From Thauera butanivorans NBRC 103042 (GTDB lineage Bacteria; Pseudomonadota; Gammaproteobacteria; Burkholderiales; Rhodocyclaceae): a stretch of DNA of 64,000 bases. Location of the stretch: NCBI RefSeq assembly GCF_001591165.1, contig NZ_BCUG01000015.1:1-64000 (forward strand), given 5' to 3'. The position numbers were made by a program, and so were the translations under genes. The notes below the pieces were generated by a model that saw nothing but the letters and a program-made list of their open reading frames with translations, searched no databases and was not told the DNA's origin. Positions 1-12,601 of the stretch are shown piece after piece; positions within the stretch are counted from its first letter, which is position 1, and each line of letters opens with the position of its first letter.

Positions 1-28
1 ATCGATCAAAAACGTCGATCGCGTCCGC

Positions 29-2020
29 TCATTCGAACTCGACGATGACTTCGTCCACCGACAGGCTGGCGCCCGGTCGGGCGACGATCTTCTTCACCTT
101 GCCGTCCTGCTCGGCCTTGAGGACGTTCTCCATCTTCATCGCCTCGATCACGGCCAGCTTCTCGCCCGCCTTCACTTCCTGGCCTTCGGCGACCGAGACT
201 TCGCGCAGCAGGCCGGGCATGGGCGACAGCAGGAACTTCGACAGGTCGGGCGGCAGCTTTTCCGGCATCAGCGAAAGCAGGTGGGCGGCGCGCACCGTCA
301 TCACCATCGGCTCGACCTGCAGGCCGAAGTGCGAGATGCGGTAGCGCAGGCCGCGGCGCTCGATCTGCAGGCCGATCGGCTCGCCGTTCACGGTGCCGGC
401 GAACAGCAGGCTGCCGAAGGTCCAGTCCGACACGATGTCGTAGGTCTTGCCTTCGTGGGTGATGGCGAAGCCGCCTTCGATCGGCTGCGAGCTGACCGGG
501 TACTGCCTGCCGCCCATCACCACCACCCAGTTGCTGGCGACCTTGCGGCCGTGGCCGGCGAGCTGGCCTTCGATCTGCACCGCGCGCTCGATGTAGCGCA
601 GGCGGGCGAAGGTGGCGACCGCCGCGAGCAGCACCGGATCGTCGTGCGGCACCATCGAGGCATCGAAGCCCTGCGGGTATTCCTCGGCGATGAAGCCGGT
701 GTTGAAGTTGCCCGAGCAGAAGCGCGGGTGCTGCAGCAGCGCGGCCTGGAAGGGGATGTTGGAGCTGATGCCGCGGATCACGAAGCCGTTGAGGGCGTCG
801 CGCATGCGCTCGATCGCCTGCTGGCGGTCCTTGCCGTGCACGATGAGCTTGGCGATCATCGAGTCGTAGTACATCGAGATCTCGCCGCCTTCATACACGC
901 CGGTGTCGACGCGCACCTGGCCGGGCACCTCCTGCGGCGCCTGGAACCTCACCAGGCGACCGGTGGACGGCAGGAAGCCGCGGAACGGGTCTTCGGCGTT
1001 GATGCGGCATTCCATCGACCAGCCGTCGATCTTCACGTCGGCCTGGGTGAGCGGCAGCTTCTCGCCGTAGGCCACGCGAATCATCTGCTCGACGAGGTCC
1101 AGCCCGGTGATCAGCTCGGTGACCGGGTGCTCGACCTGCAGCCGGGTGTTCATCTCCAGGAAGTAGAACTCCTTGGTCGCACCGCTCACGACGAACTCGA
1201 CCGTACCGGCCGACTCGTAGTTCACCGCACGCGCCAGCGCCACCGCCTGCTCGCCCATCGCACGGCGCATCTCGGCGTCGACGAAGGGGCTCGGCGCCTC
1301 CTCGATGACCTTCTGGTGACGGCGCTGGATCGAGCAATCGCGCTCGTTCAGATAGACGTAGTTGCCGTGCGCATCGCCCAGCACCTGGATCTCGATGTGG
1401 CGCGGTTCGAGCACGTACTTCTCGATGAAGACGCGGTCGTCGCCGAAGGCGTTGCGTGCTTCGTTGACGCAGGAGGCGAAGCCTTCATGCGCTTCCTTGT
1501 CGTTGAAGGCCACGCGCAGGCCCTTGCCGCCACCGCCGGCGGAGGCCTTGATCATCACCGGATAGCCGATCTTCTTCGCGATCTCGACGGCCTCGTCGGG
1601 GCCCGCGATCGCATCGTTGTAGCCTGGAATGGTGTTCACGCCCGCTTCGATCGCCAGCTTCTTGGACTCGATCTTGTCGCCCATCTTGGCGACCGAGTAA
1701 TGCTTCGGGCCGATGAACTTGATGCCCTCCTCTTCCAGGCGGCGCGAGAATTCGGCGTTCTCCGACAGGAAGCCGTAGCCGGGGTGCACCGCTTCGGCAC
1801 CGGTCTGCTTGCACGCGGCGATGATCTTGTCCATCACCAGGTAGGATTCCTTGGACGGTGCCGGGCCGATGCACACGGCCTCGTCCGCCAGTTCGACGAA
1901 CAGCGCGTCCTTGTCCGCTTCCGAATGCACGGCGACGGTGGCGATGCCCATCTTGCGGGCGGTCTTGATGACGCGGCAGGCGATTTCACCGCGGTTGGCG
2001 ATCAGTATCTTCTTGAACAT
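29..2020 (-). CDS. pccA: Propionyl/acetyl-CoA carboxylase biotin-carrying alpha subunit
   Basis: Carboxylates its biotin with ATP and bicarbonate and hands the carboxyl to the beta subunit, converting propionyl-CoA to methylmalonyl-CoA in the cytoplasm. The 663 residues start with the biotin carboxylase fold (MFKKILIANRGEIACRV), contain the ATP-grasp glycine-rich loop (KASAGGGGKGLR) and the catalytic MNTRLQVEHPVTE segment, and end in a biotinyl domain with EAMKMEN, the biotinylated Lys being residue 629. The length is normal for PccA. It is the last gene of a minus-strand operon behind pccB, meaB and the mutase, which argues for propionyl-CoA rather than acetyl-CoA or methylcrotonyl-CoA as substrate. 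The substrate choice is inference; the biotin carboxylase family is certain. Confidence 0.95.
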   Translation of the reverse strand: MFKKILIANRGEIACRVIKTARKMGIATVAVHSEADKDALFVELADEAVCIGPAPSKESYLVMDKIIAACKQTGAEAVHPGYGFLSENAEFSRRLEEEGIKFIGPKHYSVAKMGDKIESKKLAIEAGVNTIPGYNDAIAGPDEAVEIAKKIGYPVMIKASAGGGGKGLRVAFNDKEAHEGFASCVNEARNAFGDDRVFIEKYVLEPRHIEIQVLGDAHGNYVYLNERDCSIQRRHQKVIEEAPSPFVDAEMRRAMGEQAVALARAVNYESAGTVEFVVSGATKEFYFLEMNTRLQVEHPVTELITGLDLVEQMIRVAYGEKLPLTQADVKIDGWSMECRINAEDPFRGFLPSTGRLVRFQAPQEVPGQVRVDTGVYEGGEISMYYDSMIAKLIVHGKDRQQAIERMRDALNGFVIRGISSNIPFQAALLQHPRFCSGNFNTGFIAEEYPQGFDASMVPHDDPVLLAAVATFARLRYIERAVQIEGQLAGHGRKVASNWVVVMGGRQYPVSSQPIEGGFAITHEGKTYDIVSDWTFGSLLFAGTVNGEPIGLQIERRGLRYRISHFGLQVEPMVMTVRAAHLLSLMPEKLPPDLSKFLLSPMPGLLREVSVAEGQEVKAGEKLAVIEAMKMENVLKAEQDGKVKKIVARPGASLSVDEVIVEFE

Positions 2021-2042
2021 TGATGTTTTCCTCGTGCGCGGA

Positions 2043-3575
<1,533 letters not shown>

Positions 3576-3633
3576 TGATGATCTCCTGTCAGATCGTATG
3601 GATCGGGTACCCACGGCCCCCGTTTGCTTCGAT

Positions 3634-4710
3634 TCAAAGATGGCCGAGCAGGCGCTGCGCGGCGATCGAGGGCGTGGTGCCGCCCTCCTGCACCGCGCGC
3701 GCAAGTTCGGGCAACTCCTGCTTCACCAGCGGGTGGTTGCGGAAGCGGCTGCGCAAGCCTGCGTCGATCAGTTCCCACATCCACGCCATGGCCTGCTGCT
3801 GGCGCTTGGCGGCGAACTCGCCCGAGGCCGTCAGCGCCTTGCGGTAATCCGTCACCGCGGTCCAGAAATCGGCAATGCCCTGCTTGTGCAGCGCCGACAG
3901 CGTCAGCACCGGCACCGCCCAGTTGGAACTGGCCGGGCGCAGCATGTGCAGCGCGGTCTTGATCTGCGAGCGGGCGCGCATCGCCGCGGCAGGGTCGATG
4001 TCGGCCTTGTTGATGACGATCAGGTCGGCGATCTCCATGATCCCCTTCTTGATCGCCTGCAGGTCGTCGCCGGCATTGGGCAGCTGCAGCAGGCAGAAGA
4101 TGTCGGTCATGCCGGCCACCGCGGTTTCGCTCTGGCCGACACCGACGGTCTCGACGATGATCACGTCGAAGCCGGCCGCCTCGCACACCAGCATCGATTC
4201 ACGCGTCTTCTCGGCCACGCCGCCCAGGCTGCAGGCCGACGGGCTGGGGCGGATGAAGGCGGCGGGGTTCTGGCTGAGCAGTTCCATCCGCGTCTTGTCG
4301 CCGAGGATCGAGCCGCCGGTGACCGAGGACGAAGGGTCCACCGCCAGCACGGCGACGCGCAGCCCCTGTTCGATCAGATACAGCCCCAGCGCTTCGATGA
4401 AGGTCGACTTGCCCACTCCCGGCACGCCGGAGATGCCGACCCGCATCGCCCTGCCGGTATGCGGCAGCAGGGCTTCGAGCACGCGCTGGGCGCGCAGCTT
4501 GTGGTCTTCGCGCTGCGATTCGATCAGCGTGATGGTCTTGGCCAGCGGACGCAGCTGGCCCGCGGTCACGCCATCGACGAGGCTGCGATCGGCGGCATCG
4601 AGACCGGTGTTCGCGGCATTCGTCGGGGGTGGCAATTCAGGCATGTTCATCGGCATCGGGACTGCGGGTGCATCGGTCGGCGCGTGCCGCGTGCGGCGGT
4701 TGAACCGCAC
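3634..4710 (-). CDS. meaB: Methylmalonyl-CoA mutase-associated GTPase (G3E family chaperone)
   Basis: GTPase that guards B12 loading and reactivation of methylmalonyl-CoA mutase (MeaB/ArgK family). Visible motifs are the Walker A loop GVPGVGKS (about residues 95-102 from the GTG start), [18 protein letters not shown], the [12 protein letters not shown] switch and the NKAD base-recognition motif. The longest start is a GTG at 4710, giving 358 residues. In-frame ATGs at 4656, 4650 and 4644 give 340, 338 or 336 residues, closer to the usual 330 or so, and none has a good ribosome site, so the start is uncertain. It lies 22 nt behind the mutase gene, the expected partner. Confidence 0.92.
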   Translation of the reverse strand: MRFNRRTRHAPTDAPAVPMPMNMPELPPPTNAANTGLDAADRSLVDGVTAGQLRPLAKTITLIESQREDHKLRAQRVLEALLPHTGRAMRVGISGVPGVGKSTFIEALGLYLIEQGLRVAVLAVDPSSSVTGGSILGDKTRMELLSQNPAAFIRPSPSACSLGGVAEKTRESMLVCEAAGFDVIIVETVGVGQSETAVAGMTDIFCLLQLPNAGDDLQAIKKGIMEIADLIVINKADIDPAAAMRARSQIKTALHMLRPASSNWAVPVLTLSALHKQGIADFWTAVTDYRKALTASGEFAAKRQQQAMAWMWELIDAGLRSRFRNHPLVKQELPELARAVQEGGTTPSIAAQRLLGHL

Positions 4711-4732
4711 GCGGCCATCGGCATGCGCCGGC

Positions 4733-6898
<2,166 letters not shown>

Positions 6899-7131
6899 GG
6901 AAACCTCTTGGACTCAGGCGCCGCAATTGCGGCAGTTCAATATCAGGGTGGCGGCGCAGCCCGGTCGGCGCTTGCGGCGACGGAGCCGCTCGCGGCGCGA
7001 TGCCACGAGCGGCCGTCGACGCCCCGTCGCACTGCACGGCCCCTCTCCTGTCGCCAGCTCATGGTCCGGCGCCTCCCATGCCGTGCAGCGTGAGGGAGTG
7101 ACTGGTTGCAAACCTTGAATAATACTTTATC

Positions 7132-7141
7132 CATAATTATG
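7132..7141. promoter_or_regulatory. Palindrome in the mutase/GntR divergent promoter region
   Basis: The perfect palindrome CATAATTATG lies in an AT-rich patch (7115-7155) of an otherwise GC-rich spacer between the divergent mutase and GntR genes. FCD-type GntR dimers bind short palindromes in such positions, so it is a candidate autoregulatory operator. The assignment is inference from position and symmetry only. Confidence 0.35.
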
Positions 7142-7169
7142 AACGCAAACACGATGCAACAGGGCGATA

Positions 7170-7925
7170 ATGGCCATCTCCAAAACCGGCCAAGACACGG
7201 TAAAAACACACTCCGTCCACATTCCACCCATGAAAGCATCCCGTATCGCTCCACTCGCCCTCTACCAGGAAGTCGCCGAACGCCTGCGCGAACGGATCTT
7301 CTCGCATGAACTCCCTCCCGGCACCTGGGTGGATGAACAGGCGCTGGCCGAGCATTACGGCATCTCGCGCACGCCGTTGCGCGAGGCGCTGAAAGTGCTC
7401 GCGTCCGAGGGGCTGGTGACCCTCAAGCCGCGCCGCGGCTGCTACGTGACCGAGATCTCCGAACGCGACCTGGACGAAGTGTTCTCCGTCATGGCCCTGC
7501 TCGAAGGGGAATGCGCGCGCACGGTCGTAGCCCGCGCGAGCGACAAGCAGCTGGAAGAGCTCGAGACGATACATGCGGAACTCGAGCGCGCCGCCGCAGC
7601 CCAGGACATCGAAGGCTTCTTCGAAGCCAACCAGTGCTTTCACCGCGCCATCCAGGAGTTCGCCGACAATCACTGGCTGCTGCACGTGATCGAGGACCTG
7701 CGCAAGGTCATCAAGCTCTCGCGCCATCACTCGCTGTTTTCGGAAGGGCGGCTCGAGCAATCGCTGGCCGAGCACCGCGCCATCCTCGGTGCACTGATGG
7801 CCCGCGACGCCGACGCGGCCGAGTCCCTGATGCGCGCCCACATCCGCAACGGCCGCGAGGCCGTGGCACGCATCGCGGCCGCGAGGACGAAGCAGCCCGA
7901 GCGCATCGCAACGCTGGGCGGTTAG
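7170..7925 (+). CDS. GntR family transcriptional regulator, FCD (FadR/VanR) subfamily
   Basis: DNA-binding regulator of 251 residues. An N-terminal winged helix (about residues 28-92) carries the GntR pattern ALAEHYGISRTPLREALKVL and LVTLKPRRGCYV. A C-terminal all-helical FCD ligand-binding domain follows, with the metal/ligand His pattern seen in FHRAIQE and IRNGREAV. It is divergent from the propionyl-CoA/methylmalonyl-CoA operon, so it most likely controls that operon in response to an acyl-CoA or carboxylate; this is inference. The ATG at 7170 has a weak AGGG upstream. An in-frame ATG at 7230 (MKASRIAPL) would remove 20 poorly conserved residues and is a plausible alternative. Confidence 0.9.
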   Translation: MAISKTGQDTVKTHSVHIPPMKASRIAPLALYQEVAERLRERIFSHELPPGTWVDEQALAEHYGISRTPLREALKVLASEGLVTLKPRRGCYVTEISERDLDEVFSVMALLEGECARTVVARASDKQLEELETIHAELERAAAAQDIEGFFEANQCFHRAIQEFADNHWLLHVIEDLRKVIKLSRHHSLFSEGRLEQSLAEHRAILGALMARDADAAESLMRAHIRNGREAVARIAAARTKQPERIATLGG

Positions 7926-8087
7926 GCGGGGCACCGCCAGCCCTCATCATTGGCATGGCCGAAATACCGCCTTCAACCGGATTGCATCAGGCGGCAAGAC
8001 AGCGTCACCCGTGACGGGCGCATCCGGCATGGTCGGAAATCGATGTCGGCTTTCTTTACACCGAGAGCATCCGAATCTCATGCCAAA

Positions 8088-8104
8088 AAATAAATCATTT
8101 ATTT
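8088..8104. repeat. AT-rich perfect inverted repeat upstream of PEP-CTERM gene
   Basis: AAATAAAT-C-ATTTATTT, with 8 bp arms around one base, lies 19 bp upstream of the sigma-54 promoter element. A second inverted repeat, ATGCTTT-GG-AAAGCAT at 8108-8123, lies between it and the -24 element. They may be regulator or IHF-type sites; no function is shown by the sequence. Confidence 0.4.
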
Positions 8105-8122
8105 CCAATGCTTTGGAAAGCA

Positions 8123-8138
8123 TGGCACGGTACATGCT
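8123..8138 (+). promoter_or_regulatory. Sigma-54 (RpoN) promoter of PEP-CTERM gene
   Basis: TGGCACGGTACATGCT matches the -24/-12 consensus TGGCACG-N4-TTGCW at every defined base except one, with the required GG-N10-GC spacing (GG 8124-8125, GC 8136-8137). Transcription would start near 8149, giving a leader of about 49 nt before the ATG at 8198. PEP-CTERM genes in floc-forming betaproteobacteria are known to need RpoN and the PrsK/PrsR two-component system. Confidence 0.8.
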
Positions 8139-8197
8139 TGAATGAGCTGGCATTTCCATCAACGCTCCTGAGCCACTTGAACAGGTACCAAAAAGTC

Positions 8198-8869
8198 ATG
8201 AAAAAAACCGCTTTTGCCATCGCTCTCGCCACCCTGGCTGCCGGCGCCAACGCTGCCGTGATCTCGTACGACGTTCCGCTGTCGCTGCAGACCACTGAAA
8301 TCAATCAGAATCTCGGCCTTAGCCAGTTCGACTCCAGCCTTGGCACACTCAACTCGGTTTCGATTGAACTGTTCGGCCAAGCCATTTCGTCGGCTTCGAT
8401 TCTCAACAGCGCAGCCCAGGCCCAGAACTTCGGCTTCACCAGCACACTGTTCCTGACTTTCTCGGGCAGCTCCATCGGCGACATCATTTCGCTCGAGTTG
8501 TTCAACACCGGCACCATCCCGGGCTCGAACGCGCTCGGCCAGATCAGCATCGCTGCCGGTCAAACCTACGACTTGGGTACAACCGATGTCAGCGACTCGG
8601 TCATCCTGAACGTTGACGCCGCAAACTTTGCTGCATTCATTGGCAGCGGCGCCCTTGATCTGCGGTGCGAAAGCCTGGTGAGCAACACCCAAGTCGGCGG
8701 CGGCGGCAACATTACCGTGACGCAAGAAACCGTTGCCGGTTGCGGCGCCAAGGTGACCTACACTTACGACGATACCCCGCCGACCAATAACGTTCCGGAA
8801 CCCGGTTCGCTGGCTCTGCTGGGCCTCGGTCTGATCGGCCTCGGCGCCCTGCGTCGCAAGAAGGCCTGA
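8198..8869 (+). CDS. PEP-CTERM sorting domain protein (exported, exosortase substrate)
   Basis: Exported protein of 223 residues. It has an N-terminal signal peptide (MKKTAFAIALATLAAGANA), a middle of about 175 residues with no recognised domain and two Cys, and a C-terminal sorting signal at about residues 199-223. That signal is VPEPGSLALLGLGLIGLGAL followed by RRKKA: a PEP motif, a hydrophobic helix and a basic tail. Such proteins are processed by exosortase, coupled to exopolysaccharide and floc formation. The start is set by the signal peptide; the frame is open upstream to 8108, but that would bury the signal and overlap the promoter. A terminator follows directly, so the gene is monocistronic. 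No exosortase gene lies in the window. Confidence 0.88.
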   Translation: MKKTAFAIALATLAAGANAAVISYDVPLSLQTTEINQNLGLSQFDSSLGTLNSVSIELFGQAISSASILNSAAQAQNFGFTSTLFLTFSGSSIGDIISLELFNTGTIPGSNALGQISIAAGQTYDLGTTDVSDSVILNVDAANFAAFIGSGALDLRCESLVSNTQVGGGGNITVTQETVAGCGAKVTYTYDDTPPTNNVPEPGSLALLGLGLIGLGALRRKKA

Positions 8870-8892
8870 CAAGCCGGCCGCGACAGCGCAGC

Positions 8893-8920
8893 AAAAGCCG
8901 CCCTCTCGGGGCGGTTTTTT
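8893..8920 (+). terminator. Rho-independent terminator of PEP-CTERM gene
   Basis: CCGCCC-TCTCG-GGGCGG stem at 8898-8914 followed by six T, 24 nt after the stop codon. The A-rich 5' flank lets it also work for the converging CNNM/CorC gene. Confidence 0.85.
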
Positions 8921-8941
8921 CGTCTACGGCTCACGCCGGCA

Positions 8942-10237
8942 TCATTCGACCGGCCCCGCCTCCCGCGTCACCAGCACCTGGTCGATGCGGTAGTTATCGA
9001 TATCGACGACTTCGAATTTGTAGCCCGCATAGAGTACCGAATCGGTCCGGCGCGGTACCTTGCGCAGGCGGTACATCAGGAAGCCGGCCACCGTCTCGTA
9101 GTTCTCGAAACCCTCGAAGACCTCGATATCGAGCGCCTGCATGACGTCCTCGATCGGCGTGACGCCGTCGATCAGCCAGGAGTGATCGTCGCGGCGCACG
9201 ATCAGCTCTTCCTGGAAGGGGCTGACCAGATCGCCCATCACGGTGTTCATGACGTCCTGCAGCGACAGCAGGCCGACCACCAGCGCATATTCGTTGATGA
9301 CCAGGGCGAAATCCTCCTTGGCGTCGCGGAAGCGCTCCAGGGCCTCGAACAGGCTCAGGGTGTCCGGCAGCATCAGGATCTTGCGCACGATCGGCTGGGT
9401 GCGCAGCGACAGATCCTGGCCCTGGACGATGCGCGGCAGGATGTCCTTGGAGTCGACGTAGCCGATCACGCTGTCGATGCCGGCCTCGCACACCGGGAAC
9501 TTGCCGTGCGGGTGCTCGGCGATCTTGCGCCGGATACTCTCCTCCGATTCGGACAGGGTCAGGAAGACGATGCTCTCGCGCGCAGTCATGGCCGAGGGCA
9601 CGATGCGCGAATCGAGCTCGAACACGTTGCTGATCAGGTGCTGCTCCTGGCGCAGCAGCGCGCCGGTCTGCGCACCGGCGTCGGCCATCGCGACGATGTC
9701 GTCGGCAGTGATGTCCTCGGCGCGCGCACCCGGCACCTTCAGCCAGCGGAACAAGATGTCCGCCAGGCCGTTGAACACCCACACCAGCGGCGCGAACAGC
9801 CACACGCACAGCAGCATCGGCCGCACCACGATCATGGCGATGCGCTCGGGCCTGACCATCGCCAGCCGCTTGGGCATCAGGTCGGCGAACAGCACGAACA
9901 GGGAAGTCACGAACACGAAGGACACGGCGAAGCTCAGCGTCCCCAGCATCGGGCCGTCGTACAGCGGCCGCAGCAGCGCCTCCACATGCGGCGACAGCGC
10001 CTGTTCGCCGACGATGCCGCCGAGAATGCTGACCGCGTTGAGCCCGATCTGCACCACGGTGAAGAAATTGCCCGGACTGTCCTGCAGCGCAAGCACCTGC
10101 CGGGCCTTGGCGTCGCCCCCTTCGGCCAGGAGGCGCAGCTTGACCTTGCGCGAGGCCGCCAGCGATATCTCGGACATGGACAGGAAGGCACTGACTGCGA
10201 TGAGCAGCAGGATGAGCAGCAACTGATCGAGCAGCAC
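8942..10237 (-). CDS. CNNM/CorC-HlyC family membrane protein with CBS domains
   Basis: Membrane protein of 431 residues in the hemolysin-C/CorC/CNNM family, linked to Mg2+/Co2+ or other cation efflux. Domain order is a four-helix DUF21/CNNM transmembrane domain (about 1-190; LLLILLLIAVSAFLSMSEIS), a CBS pair (about 205-330; SAMTARESIVFL, FPVCEAGIDSVIGYVDSKDIL) and a C-terminal CorC/HlyC domain (about 345-425; DDHSWLIDGVTPIEDV). The frame is open to 10570. The GTG at 10237 is preferred because it begins the hydrophobic domain and has an AAGGAG ribosome site 7 nt upstream. The old name haemolysin does not imply toxin activity. The transported ion is unknown. Confidence 0.88.
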   Translation of the reverse strand: MLLDQLLLILLLIAVSAFLSMSEISLAASRKVKLRLLAEGGDAKARQVLALQDSPGNFFTVVQIGLNAVSILGGIVGEQALSPHVEALLRPLYDGPMLGTLSFAVSFVFVTSLFVLFADLMPKRLAMVRPERIAMIVVRPMLLCVWLFAPLVWVFNGLADILFRWLKVPGARAEDITADDIVAMADAGAQTGALLRQEQHLISNVFELDSRIVPSAMTARESIVFLTLSESEESIRRKIAEHPHGKFPVCEAGIDSVIGYVDSKDILPRIVQGQDLSLRTQPIVRKILMLPDTLSLFEALERFRDAKEDFALVINEYALVVGLLSLQDVMNTVMGDLVSPFQEELIVRRDDHSWLIDGVTPIEDVMQALDIEVFEGFENYETVAGFLMYRLRKVPRRTDSVLYAGYKFEVVDIDNYRIDQVLVTREAGPVE

Positions 10238-10356
10238 GATGGCTCCTTCGGGATGGGGTCCCGCCGGAAGGCAAAACCAGGATGGATCGCCCGGGAGTTT
10301 ATCACTCCGCCATCCTGCCCCTGCCGGAAGCCCGGCCGCACGGCGCCATGATGGCA

Positions 10357-10390
10357 AAAACCCGCCGCACATCGCTGTGCGGCGGGTTTT
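10357..10390 (-). terminator. Terminator downstream of actP
   Basis: A 15 bp perfect stem (10357-10371 with 10376-10390, core CCCGCCGCACA) with a TCGC loop. On the minus strand it is followed by a T run, about 45 nt after the actP stop. It is symmetrical enough to act in both directions. Confidence 0.88.
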
Positions 10391-10436
10391 CCGATCGGCG
10401 GCGCGGAGCGGCGAAGCGCCCGCGCCGAATGCTGCA

Positions 10437-12116
10437 TCAGTGCGCCGAAGCCGTGGCCGCGCCGACGCCCGTCTGGGCGCGCACATACTGGTCTTCGAAA
10501 GCTTCGATCTCGGCCCTGGCCTCCGTGCTGCCGTCCATCTTCGACACCAGGATGGCAGCGAGGAAGGCAAGCGGCATCGAGAACAGCGCCGGCTGGGTGT
10601 AGGGGAAGATCGGCGAGGCGAAGCCCAGCACGTCGACCCACACCGACTTCGACAGCACGACGAAGGTCACCGCGCTGAACAGGCCCAGATAGCCGCCGGC
10701 CAGCGCACCCTTGGTCGTCAGCCCCTTCCAGTACATCGACAGGATCAGCACCGGGAAGTTGGCCGACGCGGCGACGCCGAAGGCCAGCGCGACCATGAAG
10801 GCGATGTTCATCTTCTCGAAGGCCATGCCCAGCAGCACCGCGACGATGCCCAGGCCGATGGTGGCGAACTTGGAGACCTTGATCTCGGTCGCTTCGTTGG
10901 CCTTGCCCTTCATGATGACGCGAGCGTAGATGTCGTGCGAGATCGCCGACGCCCCGGCCAGCGCCAGGCCGGCCACCACCGCCAGGATGGTGGCGAAGGC
11001 CACGGCCGACAGGAAGCCCAGCAGCAGGTTGCCGCCGACGGCCTGCGCCAGGTGCATGGCGATCATGTTGCCGCCGCCGATGACCTTGCCGCCGATCTCG
11101 CCGCCTTCGAAGAACTGCGGATTCTGGCCGACGATGATGATCGCGCACACGCCCATGATGGCGATGACGTTGAAGAAGTAGGCGACGATGCCCGATGCGT
11201 ACAGCACCGACTTGCGCGCCTCCTTGGCGTCGGTCACGGTGAAGAAGCGCATCAGGATGTGCGGCAGGCCGGCGGTACCGAACATCAGGCCCAGGCCGAG
11301 CGAGATCGAGGTGACCGGATCGGCCAGCAGGCTGCCGGGGTTGAGCAGCTTCTGGCCCAGCTTATGCACTTCCATCGCGCGGGTGGTCAGTTCGTCGAAC
11401 GAGAAGCCGAACTGGCTGAAGGCCAGCACACCCACTGCAGTACCGCCGATCAGCAGCATGCAGGCCTTGATGATCTGCACCCAGGTCGTCGCCACCATGC
11501 CGCCGAAGGTGACGTACACCATCATCAGGATACCGACCACGAACAGCGCGATGTTGTAGTCCAGGCCGAACAGCAGCTTGATGAGCTGGCCGGCACCGAC
11601 CATCTGCGCCACCAGGTAGAAGCACACCACGGTCAGCGAGCTGATCGCCGCCATCGTCCGCACCTTGCCCTGGTTGAGGCGGTAGGCGGTGATGTCGGCG
11701 AAGGTGAACTTGCCCAGGTTGCGCAGGCGCTCGGCCATCAGGAACAGGATGATGGGCCAGCCGACGAAGAAGGCCAGCATGTAGATGTAGGCGTCGACGC
11801 CCTGCATGTACATCATCGCCGTCAGGCCGAGCAGCGTGGCGGCGGACATGTAGTCGCCGGCGATCGCGAGGCCGTTCTGGAAGCCGGTGATGCCGCCGCC
11901 CGCGGTATAGAAGTCGGACGCCGACTTGGTGCGGCTGGCCGCCCAGTAGGTGATGCCGAGCGTCAGCAGCACGAACACGAAGAACATCACGATGGCGTGC
12001 AGGTTCAGCGGCTGCTTCTCCACTTCGCCGATGGCCGGCTTGGCCAGCGCGAGCGCCGGCACGGACAGCGCGAGCAGGGCCGCGCCGATACGGGATACGA
12101 ATCGCTTGTTCATCAT
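10437..12116 (-). CDS. actP: Cation/acetate symporter ActP
   Basis: Sodium:solute symporter (SSS family) of 559 residues for acetate and other short monocarboxylates at the inner membrane. It has an N-terminal signal-like segment ([17 protein letters not shown]) and about 13 hydrophobic helices. Family hallmarks are [28 protein letters not shown] and VGRNPQFF-like loops ([12 protein letters not shown]), plus [28 protein letters not shown]-type helices. The start is the ATG at 12116, overlapping the stop of the upstream DUF485 gene (ATGATG/TGA), which is the standard yjcH-actP arrangement. Together with the propionate operon this suggests growth on short-chain fatty acids. A strong terminator closes the operon. 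Confidence 0.93.
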   Translation of the reverse strand: MMNKRFVSRIGAALLALSVPALALAKPAIGEVEKQPLNLHAIVMFFVFVLLTLGITYWAASRTKSASDFYTAGGGITGFQNGLAIAGDYMSAATLLGLTAMMYMQGVDAYIYMLAFFVGWPIILFLMAERLRNLGKFTFADITAYRLNQGKVRTMAAISSLTVVCFYLVAQMVGAGQLIKLLFGLDYNIALFVVGILMMVYVTFGGMVATTWVQIIKACMLLIGGTAVGVLAFSQFGFSFDELTTRAMEVHKLGQKLLNPGSLLADPVTSISLGLGLMFGTAGLPHILMRFFTVTDAKEARKSVLYASGIVAYFFNVIAIMGVCAIIIVGQNPQFFEGGEIGGKVIGGGNMIAMHLAQAVGGNLLLGFLSAVAFATILAVVAGLALAGASAISHDIYARVIMKGKANEATEIKVSKFATIGLGIVAVLLGMAFEKMNIAFMVALAFGVAASANFPVLILSMYWKGLTTKGALAGGYLGLFSAVTFVVLSKSVWVDVLGFASPIFPYTQPALFSMPLAFLAAILVSKMDGSTEARAEIEAFEDQYVRAQTGVGAATASAH

Positions 12117-12433
12117 TTTTCCGCCTTCCATGCAGCCTGGACGATTTCCTTGTTGATGTCGTCGAATTCGCCGTTGGCGCGACGGACATAAACCAGGGTC
12201 AGGGCCCAGAAAACGATGAACTGCACCAGACCGGCGACGATGCCGAAAGTCCAGTTGCTGCCTTCGAACAGACGCTTGCCGATCAGCTCGGGCGCGAACG
12301 CCACCAGCAGGATGAAACCGTAAAACACCACCAGAACGATGGCCGCAAGAACCGCCGCGAAGCGGGTCCGCTTGGTCACCAGTTCCGTAAACCGCGGATT
12401 GCGCCGGATGTGCGCATAGACTGAGCTAGACAC
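12113..12433 (-). CDS. yjcH: DUF485 inner membrane protein (YjcH)
   Basis: Small membrane protein of 106 residues with two transmembrane helices (about 27-47 and 62-82) and charged ends. It matches DUF485, which almost always precedes actP and is thought to assist the symporter; its exact role is unknown. The start is a GTG at 12433 ([19 protein letters not shown]), chosen because GAGGGAG lies just upstream and because upstream codons give low-complexity nonsense. Its stop overlaps the actP start, so the two are translationally coupled. Confidence 0.9.
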   Translation of the reverse strand: MSSSVYAHIRRNPRFTELVTKRTRFAAVLAAIVLVVFYGFILLVAFAPELIGKRLFEGSNWTFGIVAGLVQFIVFWALTLVYVRRANGEFDDINKEIVQAAWKAEK

Positions 12434-12531
12434 TTTCTCCCTCCTCAAGGAAAAGCAACGTTGTGAAACGCCGCCTCCTCCACCCCTCCTTTCAGCGAGC
12501 GGCCGTCTGACGCGGCGTCCCGATCCGGCGG

Positions 12532-12573
12532 ATGATATATCATTCATAAGATTCCATACACGTCCGTATGGAA
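12532..12573. promoter_or_regulatory. Two palindromic operator candidates between yjcH-actP and enoyl-CoA hydratase
   Basis: The AT-rich part of this divergent spacer holds a perfect 12 bp palindrome, ATGATATATCAT (12532-12543). It is followed by an inverted repeat, TTCCATAC-N6-GTATGGAA (12552-12573). Either could be a dimeric repressor site controlling acyl-CoA hydratase and acetate uptake together. The binding protein is unknown. Confidence 0.45.
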
Positions 12574-12601
12574 ATTTTTTATTTGTTTGCACGCACATAC
12601 C

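Noticed and set aside
281-2023. Long plus-strand frame opposite pccA, and similar antisense frames across the window
   Set aside because: They are typical GC-rich antisense shadows of well-supported genes, rich in Arg, His and Ala without domains.
6899-7131. B12 riboswitch ahead of the mutase gene
   Set aside because: The spacer is too short and has no recognisable B12-box sequence; it contains only an AT-rich promoter patch.
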